Shown one piece after another: positions 8,004 through 15,667 of a stretch of 24,747 nt of DNA. Positions within the stretch are counted from its first letter, which is position 1, and the number at the start of each line of letters is the position of its first letter. Below the pieces are notes generated by a model. That model made no database searches. It was not told the DNA's origin and worked only from the letters and a program-made list of their open reading frames with translations. The DNA is from JAUIET01 sp045105115 (lineage in GTDB: Bacteria; Pseudomonadota; Gammaproteobacteria; Pseudomonadales; JAUIET01): the NCBI GenBank assembly GCA_045105115.1, contig JBGCDE010000234.1:1-24747 (forward strand). Direction: 5' to 3'. Made by a program: the position numbers and the translations under genes.

Positions 8004-8022
8004 GCGCTCTACCCCTGAGCGC
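8004..8022. repeat. Inverted repeat GCGCTC-N7-GAGCGC upstream of the TetR gene
   Basis: Perfect 6-base arms around a 7-base centre, about 20 bases downstream of the TATAAT box and 30 bases before the TetR start codon. It could be an autoregulatory operator or a 5'-leader hairpin. The arms are short, so chance occurrence is possible. Confidence 0.35.
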
Positions 8023-8052
8023 AGCTCACATAAGGCAAGAGAAGACACCGCA

Positions 8053-8661
8053 ATGGCAAGCCAACAAGACTGGCATTTCGACCGCGAAGCGCAACGCCGT
8101 ATGAAGCGAGACAAGCTGCTGAAAGTGGCGGCTGAGTGCTTCAACAGTAAGGGTTTTAGCGGTACTTCTTTAAAAGACGTAGCCAAGAAGCTGAACATTA
8201 CAGATGCGGCCTTGTACTACTATGTGAAGAACAAGGAAGAGCTGGTTAATTTATGTTACCTGCGCGCAGTTGATATAGCAGAAGCGGCCTTTGAGCGCGC
8301 CAACACTGACGGCGACAACGCTCTGGAAAAATTGCAGCTGTATATTCGATATCAAATAGAAGAAATTTGCGGCGACGACGGACCGGTTGCTATTTTGAGT
8401 GAAATTCCAGCGTTAAAACCCAAACACCGCGAAACCATACTGCAGCATTCGATAGACCTTAACAAAAAAATCACAGCGCTGATTGAGGAAGGCGTAAGCA
8501 ATGGCACAATGGTCTCCAGCAATCCGGTAGCAACCAGCGACGCTATTCTTGGTGCCATCAATTGGATACCCAAGTGGTTTCGACCTGACTCAAGCCTGGA
8601 TAAGGATGAGATTGCCTCCACCTTCATCGAAACGTTCACTGTGGGATTGCAACCTAGATGA
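8053..8661 (+). CDS. TetR/AcrR-family transcriptional regulator
   Basis: A 202-residue regulator. The N-terminal HTH domain is at about residues 20-65, with LLKVAAECFNSKGFSGTSLK followed by the recognition-helix region LNITDAALYYYVKNKEELV, both typical of TetR. The C-terminal ligand-binding part (AILSEIPALKPKHRETI) resembles the subgroup that regulates fatty-acid or sterol-type CoA metabolism, though this is only a resemblance. It is divergent from the second alpha/beta hydrolase and convergent with the EamA transporter, which ends 12 bases away. Autoregulation and control of the hydrolase are the simplest expectations. A purine-rich AAGAGAAG precedes the start. Confidence 0.93.
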   Translation: MASQQDWHFDREAQRRMKRDKLLKVAAECFNSKGFSGTSLKDVAKKLNITDAALYYYVKNKEELVNLCYLRAVDIAEAAFERANTDGDNALEKLQLYIRYQIEEICGDDGPVAILSEIPALKPKHRETILQHSIDLNKKITALIEEGVSNGTMVSSNPVATSDAILGAINWIPKWFRPDSSLDKDEIASTFIETFTVGLQPR

Positions 8662-8673
8662 GCGCTTTGCGGA

Positions 8674-9561
8674 TCACAGACTCCACAAAATAAGGACAAT
8701 TCCACCAATCAATAGCGCAAGGCCAAGCCACTCGCGCGTGGATATTTTTTCCCCAAACAACAGATAGGTAAGCAGCACCGCAAACACTATTTCTATCTGG
8801 CCAAGCGTTCTCACCAAAGCGGCATTGGCCAGCGCAAGAGCTGTAAACCAACCTACTGAGCCAGCGGCGCTGGTGGCTCCAACAAACACGCATTTTACAA
8901 ACTCGGCGCGCATATCCTGGAAGCCATTCGAATTTCGACTCATAACAATCAGCAGGCAAAGCACGCTTTGTATGAAGGTCATGAATGCAAGAGAGAGTGC
9001 CGCATTCAACAGATAAGAAAAATTCAGCGACAGACTCGCTTCTCTAATCCAGAGCGCAGTTAACGCAAAGCCCGCTCCGCAAAGCAAGCCAAGGCCCGCA
9101 CTCTTAACGTCAATCGCGTTCACTTTACTTTGTAAGCTCAGAACGATAACCCCGATGGAGCCCAGAACAACGGCAGTCCACGCTTGCCAGCTCAACAAGG
9201 CACCAAGAAAAACAGCTCCGAATACGGCCGCCTGCAATGCTTCTGTTTTCGACAGCACGGTGGCGATCGCGAAATTGCGATGGTCCAATAATTTAACCAG
9301 CATCAGCGTGGCAACAATCTGCGCGATGCCTGCCAGCAAAAGATAGACAGCGAATGACCAGGACATTGCGCTGGTGAGTGTTTGAAGCGCTGTGTCGCCG
9401 GCCACGAAGAACAGATACAGTAATACAAAAGGCAGTGCAAACAGATATCGAACAGCGGTTACCGTTACCGCTCCCAGGCTCTGCACAATGGCTTTTTGCC
9501 CAGCCGTGCGCGCCGTCTGCATTGCGGCGGCGAACAGTGTGAAGCCAACCCAGGCTTCCAT
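8674..9561 (-). CDS. EamA/DMT-superfamily transporter
   Basis: A 295-residue, very hydrophobic protein with about ten predicted membrane segments in two EamA repeats (MEAWVGFTLFAAAMQTARTA opening the first; GLLCGAGFALTALWIREASL opening the second). The C-terminal FAVLLTYLLFGEKISTREW and GLALLIGGIVLIL are typical of DMT-family inner-membrane transporters, which move metabolites, often outward. It follows the 2-hydroxyacid dehydrogenase by 36 bases and is the last gene of the long minus-strand operon, so it may export the product or import the substrate of that pathway. No substrate can be assigned from sequence. Confidence 0.9.
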   Translation of the reverse strand: MEAWVGFTLFAAAMQTARTAGQKAIVQSLGAVTVTAVRYLFALPFVLLYLFFVAGDTALQTLTSAMSWSFAVYLLLAGIAQIVATLMLVKLLDHRNFAIATVLSKTEALQAAVFGAVFLGALLSWQAWTAVVLGSIGVIVLSLQSKVNAIDVKSAGLGLLCGAGFALTALWIREASLSLNFSYLLNAALSLAFMTFIQSVLCLLIVMSRNSNGFQDMRAEFVKCVFVGATSAAGSVGWFTALALANAALVRTLGQIEIVFAVLLTYLLFGEKISTREWLGLALLIGGIVLILWSL

Positions 9562-9597
9562 CAGTAGCTCATTGCTAGCGCGCCAAGTAAAACAGCA

Positions 9598-10536
9598 CTA
9601 GACGACACGGTGTTTCATTTGCTGGCTTGAGCTAATACAAAGGCTGTTGTGCACCGCAATATCTATGCTGCGAGCGAAGGTTTCATTTGTTAGCCAGGCT
9701 ACATGCGGTGCTACGCTTACATTGTTGAGCGCTAGCAAGGGGTTGTTTGCAACGATTGGCTCTTCAGCGAACACGTCAAGACCTGCGCCACCTAGCGCGC
9801 CACTTTCCAGCGCGCTAAAAAGTGCTGTTTCATCCACTAGCGCGCCCCTGGCGGTGTTAATCAGAATCGCGCCTGGTTTCATTCGCGCAATGCGCGATTT
9901 GTCGATTAGCGCTGTAGTAGCCTCCGTTAGCGGAATGTGCAGGCTCACAATATCTGACGTCTGCAGTAAATCATCCAGCTGCATGAACGGATAAGCAACA
10001 TTCTTTGGCGTGCTCGACGTGTAGGCTACCGTAGCACCCAGTGCCTCAAGAATTGGCGCGAGAATTTGCGGCACCGCGCCGAACCCTATCAGCCCGACTC
10101 GACGACCACGAATCTCGCCCAAACTTTCTTTTGTGTTGCTGTCCAAAGCCCATGCCCCGCTCCGGCAGGCGTCGTCCAGCAGGTTCTGACGGCGCAACAC
10201 TGATAACATCAATAACAGCGCCATCTCTGCAACTGCATTGCTGTTGGTGCCGGGCATATTGCATACGGCGATGTCTCGGGCTTGGGCCGCTTCCAAGTCA
10301 ATGGTGTTAACGCCAACACCAATTTTTTGAATCAGTTTTAGTTTGGGCGCCTTTGCGATAACGTCTGCGGTAATTGGCTGCAGAACATGCCATATCACTT
10401 CAGCATCCGTGAGTTCGGAATCAAACGGTTCTTCCTGACCTTCCGGGCAACAGACTACATCCAATTCTTGACGCTTTAAGTCATGCAATTGTCGGCGCAG
10501 TTGTTCGCCTGCGTCATAGTGAAACAGTACTTTCAT
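9598..10536 (-). CDS. D-isomer-specific 2-hydroxyacid dehydrogenase
   Basis: A 312-residue NAD(P)-dependent dehydrogenase of the D-2-hydroxyacid family. The ATG at 10536 (MKVLFHYDAG) is chosen because the longer frame, to 10776, would overlap most of the enolase 3' end and has no family similarity. The catalytic triad is visible: Arg230 (NTARGALVDE), Glu259 (DVFAEEP) and His278 (VAPHVAWLTNE). The Rossmann loop reads GFGAVP (151-156), with Pro where GxGxxG has the third Gly. Family members interconvert 2-oxo and 2-hydroxy acids in the cytoplasm. It lies 13 bases after the enolase-like gene, suggesting that it reduces or oxidises an acid made nearby in the same pathway. Confidence 0.9.
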   Translation of the reverse strand: MKVLFHYDAGEQLRRQLHDLKRQELDVVCCPEGQEEPFDSELTDAEVIWHVLQPITADVIAKAPKLKLIQKIGVGVNTIDLEAAQARDIAVCNMPGTNSNAVAEMALLLMLSVLRRQNLLDDACRSGAWALDSNTKESLGEIRGRRVGLIGFGAVPQILAPILEALGATVAYTSSTPKNVAYPFMQLDDLLQTSDIVSLHIPLTEATTALIDKSRIARMKPGAILINTARGALVDETALFSALESGALGGAGLDVFAEEPIVANNPLLALNNVSVAPHVAWLTNETFARSIDIAVHNSLCISSSQQMKHRVV

Positions 10537-10549
10537 AAGGCTTACATAC

Positions 10550-11830
10550 TCACTTAGCAAATACCAGCGGGCCAGCGTAGCTGGCTTTGTCACCCAGGCT
10601 GTGCTCCAGGCGCAAGGCCTCGTTCCATTTCGCCATTCGCTCAGAACGGCTGAACGAACCCACTTTGAGCTGTTTGATACCCCAGCCCATCGCGAGATGC
10701 ACAATGCTGACGTCTTCTGTTTCTCCGGAACGGGCAGACACAATGCTTGCCCAGCCTGCATCCGTAGCAGCCTCAAACGCCTGCTTTGCTTCAGTCAGTG
10801 TGCCGGCTTGATTGGGTTTGCACAGTAGTGCGTTGCAGGCCTTTTTTTCACGCGCCGTGGCAATGTTGGCAAGATTCGTTACCAGCAAATCATCGCCAAC
10901 AACTTGCATACGATCTCCGTATTTGGAGGTAAATTGCGCGTGCAAATCAAAGTCGCTTTCAACGAAAGGATCTTCAATCATCAACACCGGGTAGCGATCC
11001 ACCCAGGTGCACATCAGCTCATACCACTGAGTATCTGTTAGTGACCGGTTTTCTTTCTTCAGGTGGTAAGCACCGTCGCGGTAAATTTGAGTGGCTGCAA
11101 TATCAAGCGAGATGCCAACCTGGCGACTGGTATCGAAACCTGCTTGCTCGATCACCTGAGTCAGCGTTTCCAATGCTTGTTCATTGCTGTCAAAAGCCGG
11201 CCAGTATCCGCCTTCGTCCGCGACACCGCAGCGTTTGCCCAGCGAGTCCATGACCTGCCCTGCCACTAAGTAGATTTCCGCTACCCATTCCATGGCTTGT
11301 GCAAAACTCGCCGCGCCAAACGGCACAACCATAAAGTCCTGCAAATCCATTTGACCTTCGGCATGGGCCCCTCCACCAAAAATCTGCACTTCGGGCACTG
11401 GCAGAGGATTACTCTCATCTCCACCTAGATATCGCCATAATGGTTGCGAGCAGCCATCAGCTGCTGCGTGCGCGATTGCCAATGACGTAGCTATCATTGC
11501 ATTACCGCCCAGCTTCTGGCGATTGGCAGTTCCGTCAGTGTCGATCAGCAGTTGGTCTAGCAGAACTTGCTCATTGCATTCCTCGCCAAGCAGAACATCG
11601 CGAATAAGTGTGTTTACGTTGTTAACCGCACTGTCCACGCCGTAGCCGCTAAATCGCGTACCCCCGTCGCGCAAATCCAGGGCCTCACCCGAGCCGGTAG
11701 ACGCGCCAGCAGGGGCAATCGCTCTACCACAGCCGCCACCGTGCAAACGAACTTCAACTTCAACCGTAGGCCGGCCGCGGCTGTCCCATACTCGGCGACC
11801 CAGCACCTCTGTTATTGCGAGTTCACTCAT
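10550..11830 (-). CDS. Divergent enolase-superfamily protein (enolase paralogue, active-site His replaced)
   Basis: A 426-residue full-length enolase homologue. Retained features are the GASTG loop (Ser44), GGAHA (His156), catalytic Glu206 (VADEGG), metal ligands Asp243, Glu286 and Asp313 (VVGDDLLVTN), catalytic Lys338 (LLCKPNQAGTLTE), Lys389 (QLKVGSFSRSER) and the phosphate-binding Arg367-Ser368. The nearly invariant SHRSGE motif instead reads SARSGE, with Ala366 at the position of E. coli His369. The mobile loop reads PAGASTGSG instead of PSGASTGSR. It sits between an APH kinase (8-base overlap) and a hydroxyacid dehydrogenase, not beside pyrG as housekeeping eno often does. I infer a specialised enolase acting on a different 2-phosphoryl or phosphonate acid; enolase-like carboxyphosphonoenolpyruvate synthase of the phosphinothricin pathway is a precedent. 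A housekeeping role cannot be ruled out. Confidence 0.87.
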   Translation of the reverse strand: MSELAITEVLGRRVWDSRGRPTVEVEVRLHGGGCGRAIAPAGASTGSGEALDLRDGGTRFSGYGVDSAVNNVNTLIRDVLLGEECNEQVLLDQLLIDTDGTANRQKLGGNAMIATSLAIAHAAADGCSQPLWRYLGGDESNPLPVPEVQIFGGGAHAEGQMDLQDFMVVPFGAASFAQAMEWVAEIYLVAGQVMDSLGKRCGVADEGGYWPAFDSNEQALETLTQVIEQAGFDTSRQVGISLDIAATQIYRDGAYHLKKENRSLTDTQWYELMCTWVDRYPVLMIEDPFVESDFDLHAQFTSKYGDRMQVVGDDLLVTNLANIATAREKKACNALLCKPNQAGTLTEAKQAFEAATDAGWASIVSARSGETEDVSIVHLAMGWGIKQLKVGSFSRSERMAKWNEALRLEHSLGDKASYAGPLVFAK

Positions 11831-12842
11831 TACTCAGTTCCTTTTCCCATAGTGCTCGTACCTCATTCAATCGGTTCGCGGGTTCCCGCAAAAGCTGCGT
11901 CGCAACACACCTCACTCTGTTTTGATGCACATCACTGGTGATGTACTCAACCGGTGACTTACCGTCCACACGTGCCAGCAGCAAAGCCGGCAGCAGATGC
12001 GCAATCCGTTTCTCACATTCGCCAGGGTCTTCCCAGTTTACACCCGCAAGATAGCTCTCAGACAGTCGATCAAAGCACTGCAACAAATCCTGGCTGACAG
12101 CTGCACACGGTATGCACTTAAGTAGTAAATGATTAAGGCAGAATGCCAGGTCAAATGCCGGGTCGCCGTACCATGCGCATTCGGCATCAAGAATCACTGG
12201 CCCTTGCGGCCCAAGCAGAATATTTTTCGGGCTAACATCACCGTGAACCAAGGCGATCTTTTTACTCATCAATTGCGTGGCAAGTGTATTCAGGGCACTT
12301 GCAACATCAGGGTTTTGCTCGGCTGCTGCCAGTAAGTACGGCTCTACGCGCAGCGCGTGAAACAAATCATCCGTGGAAAAGCGTTTACGCAGGCTTTCAT
12401 CGAATGCAGTGGCCGAGTGAATTCTCGCAAGAGTTGCACCAAGCTGCTTTCCAGCCTCTGCATCAATCGTGCTTGCAAGTAATTGAGTTTTCCACAGCGG
12501 GTAGTGTTCATCAGGAAGATATTCCATAACAAACACACCAGCCTCAATGTCGTGAGCAATGACTTTCGGTATTGAGTGTGGAGCAATCTCTTCAACCACT
12601 TGAAACCAGGCCACTTCGTAAGCATTGCGCTCAACCGGTACATGCCACTCTTTTTCGACTTTTAGCTGCGCCAGGGCTCTCTTCACGCACACCTCGCGTT
12701 CAGACAAGCACACGCGCCAAATATCCGAAGACACACCACCACTAAGCGCTACGGCACTGAGCTCAGATTGCGCGTCGATGAGACCTAGCTTTGTTAGCGA
12801 ATGTCGAATGTCGCGCGGCAAACTTTCTGTGGGTGAATTCAC
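11823..12842 (-). CDS. APH/choline-kinase-like phosphotransferase
   Basis: A 339-residue small-molecule kinase of the aminoglycoside phosphotransferase fold. A glycine-rich loop (LSGGVSSDIW, about residues 33-42) precedes Lys54 (VCVKRA), a hinge FVMEYLPDEHYP, the Brenner motif LVHGDVSPKNILL (Asp202 catalytic, Asn207) and ILDAECAWYGDP (Asp219, metal). All the residues needed for ATP-dependent phosphorylation of a hydroxyl group are present, so it should be active. It overlaps the enolase-like gene by 8 bases, and this tight coupling suggests that it makes the phosphorylated substrate used by the enolase homologue (inference). Antibiotic resistance is less likely given the metabolic context. 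Confidence 0.88.
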   Translation of the reverse strand: MNSPTESLPRDIRHSLTKLGLIDAQSELSAVALSGGVSSDIWRVCLSEREVCVKRALAQLKVEKEWHVPVERNAYEVAWFQVVEEIAPHSIPKVIAHDIEAGVFVMEYLPDEHYPLWKTQLLASTIDAEAGKQLGATLARIHSATAFDESLRKRFSTDDLFHALRVEPYLLAAAEQNPDVASALNTLATQLMSKKIALVHGDVSPKNILLGPQGPVILDAECAWYGDPAFDLAFCLNHLLLKCIPCAAVSQDLLQCFDRLSESYLAGVNWEDPGECEKRIAHLLPALLLARVDGKSPVEYITSDVHQNRVRCVATQLLREPANRLNEVRALWEKELSNE

Positions 12843-12850
12843 GGCTTAAC

Positions 12851-13810
12851 CTAGCGCCAATCATCAAGTACAAAAACGTCTTCACGATTGTAGCCGCAGT
12901 TGCCAGGCCGATGCATAGCAATACCGGTTTGTTGCGCCTTAAACCCAAGCCGCAGCATGTGCTTGTATGCGAGGCTGCGGCCAACACTAACACCCGCAAC
13001 CACATGTTCGAAAGAGTTCTCGAGTGCGTAATGTTCGCAGGCCTGCAACAAGGAAGAAAGCCGCTGCTCGGCGTCAGATCCCGTGCATACTGCGGCAAAC
13101 TTTAGGTAACAACGCCCTGCTCCCGCTTCTGTTCCTGCGCCGCAATGCAGCACTGCAAATCCAGCAAGTTCTTTGCCGTCACGAATGATAAGCGTGTCAC
13201 CCAGATTTTGCTCTAGAACAGCTATGATTTCCTTTCGCAGATCCAATCCGTCGAACAGTGAGCCAGTTAACACCGCGCACTCTTCCAGCGCAGCAAGCCT
13301 GCTTTGACTGTTTAATACGGAATACAACTCAGCATTGAAGCTGGCACTGGCTTGCGCTTTCTTGGCCAGAATTACCGTGAGATATTGTGGCCAAAAACCA
13401 AATTTTTGATACAAGCCGATGTGCTTGGTGCTGTTTGCAAAGGTGTACAAACCGGCGTGCTGCGTGCCCCACCGTTCAAAGCACTCCATGACGGGCTTCA
13501 GCAATTGTTTCGCAACACCACTGTTCCAATACTCCGGGTGCACCATCAGCGGACCAAAAAAACCAACCGAGCCCCAGCAGTTCGCAAATGCGGCACCAAC
13601 CAGTCGGTCGCCATCAGTAGCCGCAAATGCCGCGCTTGGATCAGCGCGATATCGACCAAATACAAAATCAGTTTCACCGAGAAAAGCAGCCGGCTCAGGC
13701 ACTCCCAGATGAGTGCCAAACGCCATACTCATTATGTGATGCGCGTCGGCAAGCTGCGCTTCCTGCAGTGCTCCGATTTGAATCTGACTACTAGCGTCTT
13801 TGCTGTTCAT
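12851..13810 (-). CDS. GNAT acetyltransferase with tandem GNAT-like domains
   Basis: A 319-residue protein. The first half carries a GNAT domain with VGAAFANCWGSVGFFGPLMV, then HPEYWNSGVAKQLLKPV as the acetyl-CoA pyrophosphate-binding loop, and GLYQKFGFWPQYLTVILAKK at its end. The second half repeats the pattern in degenerate form (LAGFAVLHCGAGTEAGAGRC, then YKHMLRLGFKAQQTGIAM), suggesting a duplicated, single-chain acetyltransferase. GNAT enzymes transfer acyl groups from CoA to amines. Eight bases separate it from the kinase gene and 20 from the MetE-like gene. A role in acylating a pathway intermediate is inferred only from its position. Confidence 0.83.
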   Translation of the reverse strand: MNSKDASSQIQIGALQEAQLADAHHIMSMAFGTHLGVPEPAAFLGETDFVFGRYRADPSAAFAATDGDRLVGAAFANCWGSVGFFGPLMVHPEYWNSGVAKQLLKPVMECFERWGTQHAGLYTFANSTKHIGLYQKFGFWPQYLTVILAKKAQASASFNAELYSVLNSQSRLAALEECAVLTGSLFDGLDLRKEIIAVLEQNLGDTLIIRDGKELAGFAVLHCGAGTEAGAGRCYLKFAAVCTGSDAEQRLSSLLQACEHYALENSFEHVVAGVSVGRSLAYKHMLRLGFKAQQTGIAMHRPGNCGYNREDVFVLDDWR

Positions 13811-13830
13811 TAGTCAGGCCGCAGGCTTAG

Positions 13831-14862
13831 TCATCCATGCCGTTCGCGTAACTGTTCTGCAGCAGTGCACATGTTGCTGAGTTTGCCGAAGGCATTTTCT
13901 CTGGCGATGTACTTAAGACCACAATCAGGTGCCAGAATGACGCGCTCTTTGTCTATGTGCGGCAAGGCTCGCTCAACTCTGGCAACAATTTCATCTACGC
14001 TATCCACTTCCTGGGTACCTAGATTAATGACCCCCAGCATAATTTTATGCCGTGGCAATAACTCCAATACAGAGCAATCCAGCTTGGGTTGTGCGGTTTC
14101 AATGGAAATTCGACCGCACGGTACAGTCGCCATTTCTTGCATGAAATGATACTGGTTCGGTTTGTCCTTCACTTTCTGGCCGTAACCAAAGCAAATATGC
14201 ACAGCGGTTTCGCCTGTAACGCCTTCTAACGCTTTTTGCAGCGCAGCCACACCGTACTCACGAGCCGCATCCGATCGCGCTTCCATATACGGCTCATCAA
14301 TAATAACGATATCAATTCCGCTGGCGTGCAAGTCCTTAATTTCCGCATTTACGGCGTCGGCATACGCCAGCGCCAGCTCTGCGTCACTGGCAAAATAGTC
14401 GTTTTGAGCCTGCTGCGACATGGTAAATGGACCAGGTACAGAAATCATTGTTGTGCGCTTTGTGTTGGCCATCAGAAATTCAGCGTCCCTTACCTCTACC
14501 GCGTATTTGCGACGGATAGGCCCAACCACACGCGGCACTTCATGCATTTTCCCGGTTCGGTCCATGGCCTTGCCAGCATTATCAATATCAACGCCTTCCA
14601 ATGCGGTTGCGAAACGATTCGAATAGCTTTCTCGTCGAATCTCTCCGTCAGTTATAACATCAAGACCGGCTTCTTCCATGTCTTTGATCGCGAGACGCGT
14701 TGCATCGTTTTGGGCTGCTTCCAGTAGCTCGGCGGGAATACGCCATATATCCTCAGCCCGCACTCTGGGCGGTAAACTTTTAGCCAAGCGCTCCTTATAC
14801 ACAAGCCAATCCGGTTGCGAGTAGCTACCCACTATTGAACAGGGAAACAGTTTGTCAGTCAT
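13831..14862 (-). CDS. Single-domain MetE-like (cobalamin-independent methionine synthase C-terminal) methyltransferase
   Basis: A 343-residue protein equal to the catalytic C-terminal barrel of MetE, without the N-terminal domain. The zinc-binding set is present: His222 and Cys224 (VHICFGYG), Glu255 (SIETAQ) and Cys314 (APDCGLK). IIDEPYMEARSD (187-198) and the N-terminal SIVGSYSQPDWL also match the family. Known relatives are archaeal and core-MetE methionine synthases and zinc thiol alkyltransferases such as epoxyalkane:CoM transferase. Start 14862 is chosen over the upstream ATG at 14877 because an AGGAGA Shine-Dalgarno sits six bases before it. It lies between the aldolase-like and GNAT genes. 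It may methylate or demethylate a thiol in this pathway, or simply make methionine. Confidence 0.87.
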   Translation of the reverse strand: MTDKLFPCSIVGSYSQPDWLVYKERLAKSLPPRVRAEDIWRIPAELLEAAQNDATRLAIKDMEEAGLDVITDGEIRRESYSNRFATALEGVDIDNAGKAMDRTGKMHEVPRVVGPIRRKYAVEVRDAEFLMANTKRTTMISVPGPFTMSQQAQNDYFASDAELALAYADAVNAEIKDLHASGIDIVIIDEPYMEARSDAAREYGVAALQKALEGVTGETAVHICFGYGQKVKDKPNQYHFMQEMATVPCGRISIETAQPKLDCSVLELLPRHKIMLGVINLGTQEVDSVDEIVARVERALPHIDKERVILAPDCGLKYIARENAFGKLSNMCTAAEQLRERHG

Positions 14863-14868
14863 TGCCGC

Positions 14869-14874
14869 TCTCCT
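14869..14874 (-). promoter_or_regulatory. Shine-Dalgarno deciding the MetE-like start
   Basis: AGGAGA on the minus strand, six bases before the ATG at 14862. It overlaps the alternative in-frame ATG at 14877, which argues against that upstream start. Confidence 0.7.
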
Positions 14875-14881
14875 CATTGAA

Positions 14882-15664
14882 TTACTGGCCGAGCCAGGTT
14901 TTTGCTTCCAATAATTTGTTTTGAGCGGCAGACCGCAACAAACCCGTGTCCAGCGCTGTGAGAAAAAAGCTGAAGCCCTGCGTCAAACAGAATCGAAACA
15001 TCTCTTCGTTCGCAGGAAAACCACCAACAGCTAGTTTGTTAGATTGAGCGGCTTGCGCAATACGCTGGTAGGCCGACTGCATCTCGACGTGCATCATTTG
15101 GCCAAACAAGCCCAAACTCAACGACAAATCTCCGGAACCTACAAATAAGCCGTCCAGGCCAGGAACGGCCGCTATCTCTTCAACATTGCTTAGCCCAACG
15201 GAATCTTCAATCATCACCACTACCACAGTGTCATGGTTTGCACGCTGAATATAATCCGCCGTTTTCGATCCATAGCCCTGCGCTCTGGCGCCAGCCATAC
15301 CGCGCTCACCAAGTGGAGGATACTTGGCCGCCGCCACAATACGGCGTGCCTGCTCTGCGGTTTTGACCAACGGGATAATTACGCCGTCTGCGCCAATATC
15401 CAATACCTGGCGAATATCGGCTTCATTGTCGGTGTTTAGACGCACCAAGGCGGCAGGTGCGCCATTATCTGTGCGGTTGGGAAGTGCTCTCAATAAGCTT
15501 TGTACGTCATCCATTGACAGCGGCAGAGTTTCCGCATCAATAAACAGCCAGTCAAAATCGCAGTCTGCAAGAATTTCAATGGCCACCACCGACGTGCTGG
15601 CAGAAACGGCGAGCAACTGTTCTCCTGCACGCAAACGTTCAGCAAAACCGGGCCGTGTGTTCAT
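14882..15664 (-). CDS. HpcH/HpaI aldolase-family protein, catalytic His replaced
   Basis: A 260-residue TIM-barrel protein of the HpcH/HpaI/GarL class II pyruvate aldolase family. Visible active-site elements are Arg75 (ALVRLNTDN), metal ligands Glu153 (VMIEDSVGLSNVEEI) and Asp179 (FVGSGDLSLSLG), and the conserved YPPLGERGMAGARAQGYG. The family motif with the general-base histidine (D-x-E-H, His45 in E. coli HpaI) reads DAETLPLS here, giving Thr46 at that place. These enzymes cleave or form 4-hydroxy-2-oxo acids with pyruvate and a divalent metal. The substitution may lower aldolase activity or shift the chemistry. It begins 3 bases after the small membrane protein stop and ends 19 bases before the MetE-like start codon. 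Confidence 0.88.
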   Translation of the reverse strand: MNTRPGFAERLRAGEQLLAVSASTSVVAIEILADCDFDWLFIDAETLPLSMDDVQSLLRALPNRTDNGAPAALVRLNTDNEADIRQVLDIGADGVIIPLVKTAEQARRIVAAAKYPPLGERGMAGARAQGYGSKTADYIQRANHDTVVVVMIEDSVGLSNVEEIAAVPGLDGLFVGSGDLSLSLGLFGQMMHVEMQSAYQRIAQAAQSNKLAVGGFPANEEMFRFCLTQGFSFFLTALDTGLLRSAAQNKLLEAKTWLGQ

Positions 15665-15667
15665 GAA

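Noticed and set aside
9598..10776. Long form (392 residues) of the 2-hydroxyacid dehydrogenase
   Set aside because: The extra 80 N-terminal residues are the antisense-free shadow of the enolase 3' end in another frame and resemble no dehydrogenase; the ATG at 10536 gives the normal family start.
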